A stretch of DNA of 53,820 nucleotides from Prevotellaceae bacterium UBA6417. Its GTDB lineage: Bacteria; Bacteroidota; Bacteroidia; Bacteroidales; Bacteroidaceae. The position numbers and the translations under genes are program-made. Shown here one piece after another: positions 51,007 through 53,820 of this stretch (position 1 is its first letter; the number at the start of each line of letters is the position of its first letter). The notes below the pieces were generated by a model. It did no database searches and was not told the origin of the DNA. It saw nothing but the letters and a program-made list of their open reading frames with translations. Location of the stretch: contig DJPH01000057.1 in the NCBI GenBank assembly GCA_002439755.1, positions 34,085-87,904 of the forward strand, read 5' to 3'.

Positions 51007-53598
51007 TTATTTGCCGGCCGAGAACGACAGACTGTCTTCGCCTTTGCGGTGCGTGATGCTGATGATGCTTCCTTTTCTGGCTTTTCCACTCAGGATGAAA
51101 TCGCTCAGCCCGTCTTCAAGGCATGTCTGTATGGCACGCTTCAAGGGACGTGCGCCGTATTGCATGCTGAAACCTTTCTCGGCAATGAAATCGCGTCCTT
51201 TCTTGTCTATCTTGAAAGAATATCCCATCTGCTTGACACGCGATTGAAGTTTTTCAAGTTCGAGCAGTGCAATCTTGTCTATGGCTTCGCGGTTGAGTTG
51301 CTCAAAAACGATGATTTCGTCCAGACGGTTCAGAAATTCGGGCGTAAATTGTTTGTTCAAAGCCTTGTTGATAATGCTTTCGTTGTTTTGCTGCTGCCAT
51401 CCGGGCGATGTGTCGGATGTTCCGAAGCCGATGCCGCGCCCAAAGTCCTGCACCTGGCGCGAACCGGTGTTCGATGTAATGATGATGATGGTGTTCTTGA
51501 AATCTACCGTGCTGCCGTTGCTGTCGGTCAGCCGGCCTTCGTCCATTACCTGCAACAGCAGATTGAACACATCCTTGTTGGCTTTCTCAATTTCATCGAG
51601 CAGCACAATGGAGTAGGGGTGACGCCTTACCTTTTCTGTCAGTTGTCCGCCTTCGTCGTAGCCCACATATCCCGGAGGCGCGCCCACCAGACGGCTGGTG
51701 GAATACTTTTCCATGTATTCGCTCATGTCAATGCGTATCAGGGCATCGGCCGAACCAAACATGTACTCGGCCAAGGCTTTGGCCAAATACGTTTTGCCAA
51801 CACCCGTAGGGCCTAAGAACAAGAAGCATCCGATAGGCTTGTTGGGGTCGCAAAGTCCCATCCTGTTCCGGATGATGGCTCTTGTCAGCTTATCAACCGC
51901 CTTATCCTGATTGATGACATGTCCCAGCAATTCCTTCTTCAGATTTTTCAAGCGCGTGCCTTCCTGTTCGGCCATTCGGGCTACCGGCACGCCGCTCATC
52001 AGCGAAACGGTTGCTTCCACCTCGTGCCGGTCTATGCGCACATTGCGTGCTTTCATGTCCTTTTCCCATTTTGCCTTAAGATCCGACAACTGATTTTCAA
52101 TCTGTTTCTCTTCATCGCGCAGCAAAGCCGCCAATTCATAATCCTGCTTGTTGACCGCCAAAGTTTTTTTGCCGCGAACATCTTCAAGCATCTGCTCAGC
52201 TTCGACTATATCACCGGGCACTTCCACCTTGACAATCTGAGCGCGCGAGCCGGCCTCGTCCATCGCATCGATGGCTTTGTCGGGCAATTGGCGGTCGGTC
52301 AGATAGCGTTCGGTCAACCTTACGCAGGCCTCAAGAGCTTCATCGGTGTAGTTGACATGATGATGGTTTTCATAGCTGTCCTTTATGCTGTGAAGAATGG
52401 CCAGCGTTTCCTCCGGCGTGGAAGGCTCTACCATTACTTTTTGGAAACGGCGCTCCAAGGCACCGTCCTTTTCAATGGTGCGGCGATACTCGTCAATGGT
52501 TGTCGAACCTATACACTGCAATTCGCCACGCGAAAGGGCGGGTTTCAGCATGTTGGCGGCATCCATGCTGCCGCTGGCACTGCCGGCACCTACTATAGTG
52601 TGAATTTCGTCAATAAAAAGTATAATATTCGGATTTTCTTTCAGCTCGGCAACAACTCCCTGTATCCTTTCTTCAAATTGGCCGCGATATTTTGTGCCAG
52701 CCACCATCGATGGCATGTCGAGCGATACCACACGTTTGTCGAACAGGCACAAAGGCACCTCGTTGCGTGCAATGCGGTCGGCCAAACCCTCAACAATGGC
52801 AGTCTTGCCAACGCCCGGATAACCTATCAGAATAGGATTGTTTTTCTTTTTGCGGCTCAGAATCTGTGCTATGCGTTCAATTTCTTTTTCACGCCCAAAA
52901 CATTTGTCGAGCTGGCCTTGAGCTGCTCGGGCCGTAAGATCCACGCCATACTTGTCGAGAAACGGTGTCGACGAAACTTTTTCGTTGCTTGCAGCTGTTT
53001 CGGGAGCTAAAGCACGCTTGCTCTTGTCAAACGAATTGTCGACAGACGAATCGGAATCATCTTCATCAAAATCAAATGAATCTTCAGTCTTGTTACCATG
53101 AATATTCGCCACTTTCCCAAATTCAATGCCTGCTTCTTCAAGCATCCGCGTGGCTATGGTGCCGGGCTGGTCGAGCAGAGCCCGCAGCAGATGCACACTT
53201 GTTATTGTTGAACAGCCTTTATCCACAACCTCATAGACCATTTCTTTCAAGCAATAGTCAAACACCTGCGTAACCGATTCGTCAATCACGAAACCGTTGC
53301 CACAAAAGTTCACCGTGGTGGTTTTTGAGCGTTTCCTCGATCTTTGCCCTTTAGGCTTCTGCTCTTTTTCGGCTGCCGCTTCGAGCATGGCCTGCTCAAT
53401 TTTGTGTATCAATCCTGTAGAATCAATGTCACTGTATAGCGAACGCAGCAATTTCATTGCCATACATTCATCATCGCGAAGAAGACCCATTAAAAGATGC
53501 TCTGAGGAGATTCGCTCACTACCCATCCGGGCCGCTTCTTCGCGCCCGAACAACAGTACATGCGAAAAATCATAGGAATAGTTTACTTTCATCTTCAT
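51007..53598 (-). CDS. clpC: ATP-dependent Clp protease ATPase subunit ClpC
   Basis: ClpC unfolds proteins and feeds them to ClpP. The 863-residue protein has an N-terminal Clp_N repeat domain (about 1-155) and a charged linker. The first AAA+ domain has GYPGVGKT, and the second has GPTGVGKT and DMSEYMEKYSTSRLVGAPPGY. Between them a UVR-type motif (DYELAALLRDEEKQIENQL) marks ClpC rather than ClpB, whose middle domain is much longer. The ATG at 53598 is chosen (a second, equally possible ATG is at 53592). It is a single-gene unit with promoter and terminator. Confidence 0.94.
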   Translation of the reverse strand: MKMKVNYSYDFSHVLLFGREEAARMGSERISSEHLLMGLLRDDECMAMKLLRSLYSDIDSTGLIHKIEQAMLEAAAEKEQKPKGQRSRKRSKTTTVNFCGNGFVIDESVTQVFDYCLKEMVYEVVDKGCSTITSVHLLRALLDQPGTIATRMLEEAGIEFGKVANIHGNKTEDSFDFDEDDSDSSVDNSFDKSKRALAPETAASNEKVSSTPFLDKYGVDLTARAAQGQLDKCFGREKEIERIAQILSRKKKNNPILIGYPGVGKTAIVEGLADRIARNEVPLCLFDKRVVSLDMPSMVAGTKYRGQFEERIQGVVAELKENPNIILFIDEIHTIVGAGSASGSMDAANMLKPALSRGELQCIGSTTIDEYRRTIEKDGALERRFQKVMVEPSTPEETLAILHSIKDSYENHHHVNYTDEALEACVRLTERYLTDRQLPDKAIDAMDEAGSRAQIVKVEVPGDIVEAEQMLEDVRGKKTLAVNKQDYELAALLRDEEKQIENQLSDLKAKWEKDMKARNVRIDRHEVEATVSLMSGVPVARMAEQEGTRLKNLKKELLGHVINQDKAVDKLTRAIIRNRMGLCDPNKPIGCFLFLGPTGVGKTYLAKALAEYMFGSADALIRIDMSEYMEKYSTSRLVGAPPGYVGYDEGGQLTEKVRRHPYSIVLLDEIEKANKDVFNLLLQVMDEGRLTDSNGSTVDFKNTIIIITSNTGSRQVQDFGRGIGFGTSDTSPGWQQQNNESIINKALNKQFTPEFLNRLDEIIVFEQLNREAIDKIALLELEKLQSRVKQMGYSFKIDKKGRDFIAEKGFSMQYGARPLKRAIQTCLEDGLSDFILSGKARKGSIISITHRKGEDSLSFSAGK

Positions 53599-53614
53599 TT
53601 GTTGTAACAATATG

Positions 53615-53622
53615 CAAAGTTA
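53615..53622 (-). promoter_or_regulatory. -7 promoter element before clpC
   Basis: Minus-strand TAACTTTG lies 16 nt before the ATG at 53598. Confidence 0.65.
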
Positions 53623-53649
53623 ATGTATCGTTGCGGTCCAACCAAATTT

Positions 53650-53820
53650 TTAAACTTGCAGATTCAATAATTCTTTTGGTTCAATCGGTATGAAAAGGTG
53701 GTTCTCGCTGTCAATTCCGAAGGCTTCGGCAATGGCAGAAAGAGCAATTACTTCCAAGTCCGAAAACTTGGGAACCACACCTCTGCGAGGTATGTTCCCT
53801 GAAGTGTCCAAATAGAACTG
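53650..53820 (-). pseudogene. Transposase N-terminal fragment (IS982-like), cut by the window edge
   Basis: A minus-strand frame open to the right edge gives 56 residues and then TAA. It contains PRRGVVPKFSDLEVIALS and AEAFGIDSENHLF, which resemble the N-terminal part of IS982-type transposases in Bacteroidota. After HLF the sequence leaves the expected course and ends in KELLNLQV-stop, so only the first part of a transposase could be encoded. It is most likely a truncated remnant. The start and any inverted repeat lie outside the window. Confidence 0.55.

Noticed and set aside
51919..53010. A 363-residue open frame on the plus strand.
   Set aside because: It is antisense to clpC and shows no domain or upstream promoter.
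1..53820. tRNA genes or CRISPR arrays.
   Set aside because: I saw no T-loop-like TTCRANNC segments with a matching acceptor stem, and no regularly spaced direct repeats. A dedicated tRNA search was not possible.

Overview
The window looks like chromosomal DNA from a member of the order Bacteroidales (Bacteroidota). I could not fix the genus. The evidence is the gene families present: a full BatA-E aerotolerance operon, HU-SPOR and HU-LysM envelope proteins, DUF1573, DUF4421, DUF1460, and a cupin/DegT deoxyamino-sugar cassette. The promoters agree: about 19 genes have the Bacteroidota-type -7 element TAnnTTTG within 4-75 nt of the start codon. Genes are packed into operons, often with ATGA overlaps. 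I saw no rRNA, tRNA, CRISPR array or prophage. The only mobile-element trace is a transposase-like fragment at the right edge.

Layout. (1) 1-3515: ftsY (cut by the window edge), rimO, an HU protein, and an HU-TM-LysM protein. (2) 3566-12577: MoxR, DUF58, a BatD-like membrane protein, BatA, BatB, BatC, BatD, BatE, then a PAP2 phosphatase. (3) 12710-15008: pyrK, pyrD and rubrerythrin. (4) 15047-19303, minus strand: an operon of HU-SPOR, zinc-ribbon/FHA and a secreted protein, then SUI1-like and cytoplasmic GH13 genes. (5) 19385-23552, minus: fabD, uvrB, prs. (6) 23580-27347: an AmgK-like kinase fused to a RapZ C-terminal domain, rsmE, a bifunctional-nuclease-domain gene, and a divergent MurU-like nucleotidyltransferase. 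(7) 27510-31276, minus: a zinc-ribbon membrane protein, a secreted protein, a tandem ABC ATPase and ruvC. (8) 31341-40501, plus: DUF1573, manC, an XRE-cupin regulator, an acyl-CoA synthetase, a three-gene deoxyamino-sugar cassette and three family 2 glycosyltransferases. (9) 40532-50888: a UDG-like protein, DUF4421, a Gfo/Idh oxidoreductase, a membrane protein, gdhA, a polysaccharide flippase, a glycosyltransferase, DUF1460 and a cation/proton antiporter. (10) 51007-53820: clpC and the transposase fragment.

How it fits together. Much of the window concerns the cell envelope: Bat complex, PAP2, DUF1460, flippase, glycosyltransferases, nucleotide-sugar synthesis and probable MurNAc recycling. 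Two points deserve most attention. First, two unrelated loci each encode a membrane protein with a cytoplasmic HU-like DNA-binding domain and a periplasmic peptidoglycan-binding domain (LysM or SPOR), which suggests chromosome-to-wall tethers. Second, an AmgK-type sugar kinase is fused to the RapZ domain that senses glucosamine-6-phosphate in E. coli, and it lies close to a MurU-like gene. This suggests a metabolite-sensing cell-wall recycling enzyme.
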